Shown here piece after piece: positions 6,249-6,874 of a DNA stretch of 6,874 nucleotides. Position 1 is the stretch's first letter, and each line of letters opens with the position of its first letter. The notes under the pieces are model-generated. The model was not told the DNA's origin. It did not search any database and was given only the letters and a program-made list of their open reading frames with translations. The stretch comes from Alphaproteobacteria bacterium (GTDB lineage: Bacteria > Pseudomonadota > Alphaproteobacteria > CBDBCS01 > JAHZLG01). The stretch is from contig JAHZLG010000272.1 of the NCBI GenBank assembly GCA_022599995.1, positions 1-6,874 on the forward strand. Reading direction: 5' to 3'. A program made the position numbers and the translations under genes.

Positions 6249-6872
6249 TCAGCTTGCCTCGGTGTCTTCAACGGTTTCTACCTCTATTTTGCCGTGCAGG
6301 GTGCGGTGCACGGGGCATTTGTTGGCAATCTCAAGCAGTTTCGCCCGCACGGTATCATCAAGGTCGCCCTCGAAGTGGATGCGGCGATGGATATAATCCG
6401 TTTTGATCACCCCTTCGCCGCGTCTCTCGTGTTGCAAGCGGACTCGCACGCGTTCAAGCGGCAACCGTTTCAGATCGGCATACATCCGCACGGTCATGGC
6501 GGTGCACGCCCCCAGTGCTGAGAGCAGATAATCGTAGGGGGTAGGGCCGGTGTCAGCGCCTCCGGGGACAGATTCGGGCTCATCGGCGGTCAGCTCGTGG
6601 CTGCCGACGCGGATCGACTGGGCAAGCCGCGTGGTCAATTTCTCTTCCACTTCGACCACGCCAGCAGGGAGTGGTTTGGGCTTGGCCTCTTCCGTGAGGT
6701 CAAGGTAACGGACCGCCCAGTTGGCGATCACGTTGGCGGCGTAGTCGGCATCCCGCTTGCCAAACAGCAGGTGATGGGCGTTATCTAAGGAGACGAAACT
6801 TTTCGGATGCTTCGCCGCGCCAAATATTTGCCCGGCGTTCTCGATCCCCACGAAATTATCGACCGGCGAGTG
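6249..6872 (-). CDS. Bifunctional alpha/beta hydrolase-OsmC protein, C-terminal half (cut by window edge)
   Basis: Members of this fusion family have an N-terminal alpha/beta hydrolase domain and a C-terminal OsmC-like domain, a fold used in thiol-dependent peroxide reduction. The natural substrate is not settled. The visible 207 residues start inside the hydrolase with HSPVDNFVGIENA, where Asp5 fits the acid of the triad, then HPKSFVSLDNAHHLL, where His34 fits the catalytic histidine. The nucleophile elbow is outside the window. The OsmC part begins near residue 75 and has GGADTGPTPYDYLLSALGAC with Cys123, GDLDDTVRAKLLEIANKCPVH with Cys186, and RTL. This is the expected cysteine pair of OsmC proteins. 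Related fusions are about 400 residues, so roughly half is seen. The frame stays open to base 6872, so the GTG at 6851 should not be taken as the start. trmJ lies downstream on the same strand. Confidence 0.92.
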   Translation of the reverse strand, partial: HSPVDNFVGIENAGQIFGAAKHPKSFVSLDNAHHLLFGKRDADYAANVIANWAVRYLDLTEEAKPKPLPAGVVEVEEKLTTRLAQSIRVGSHELTADEPESVPGGADTGPTPYDYLLSALGACTAMTVRMYADLKRLPLERVRVRLQHERRGEGVIKTDYIHRRIHFEGDLDDTVRAKLLEIANKCPVHRTLHGKIEVETVEDTEAS

Positions 6873-6874
6873 CA

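Noticed and set aside
6249..6851. Separate short OsmC gene starting at GTG 6851
   Set aside because: The frame remains open to the window edge, and residues upstream of the GTG (HSPVDNF) continue the hydrolase domain, so the gene is a truncated fusion.

Overview
This is a stretch of ordinary bacterial chromosome with one broken foreign remnant in the middle. The GC-rich left part, the deformylase, formyltransferase and racemase protein types, the alphaproteobacterial-looking TrmJ and the hydrolase-OsmC fusion suggest a proteobacterium, probably an alphaproteobacterium. That placement is an impression from protein flavour, not a test.

Left part (1-4811, plus strand): five genes run head to tail with almost no space between them. 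They are the 3' end of def (peptide deformylase), fmt (methionyl-tRNA formyltransferase), alr (alanine racemase), an AEC-family permease and an EamA/DMT-family permease. Gaps are 14 bp, a 10 bp overlap, 20 bp and 18 bp, so they look like one transcription unit. Fmt adds the formyl group to initiator Met-tRNA and Def removes it from the new protein. Alr makes D-alanine for the cell wall. The two permeases have no substrate that can be read from the sequence. They use more T-rich codons than the three enzymes before them, eamA markedly so.

Middle (about 4790-5382): just after eamA, and overlapping its last codons, lies a fragment that reads like the catalytic core of a PD-(D/E)XK type II restriction endonuclease, most like the TdeIII family. 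It has lost both ends and appears to carry at least one frameshift. No methyltransferase partner is in view. The following 186 bp (5197-5382) hold nothing I can identify.

Right part (5383-6874, minus strand): a TrmJ-type SPOUT tRNA 2'-O-methyltransferase, and upstream of it the C-terminal half of an alpha/beta hydrolase-OsmC fusion protein that runs off the window edge. These genes converge on the plus-strand cluster, and the restriction-enzyme remnant sits at the meeting point.

I found no tRNA, rRNA, CRISPR array, insertion sequence or convincing terminator. I see no intact new system. The most informative part is the restriction-enzyme relic and its junction with eamA.
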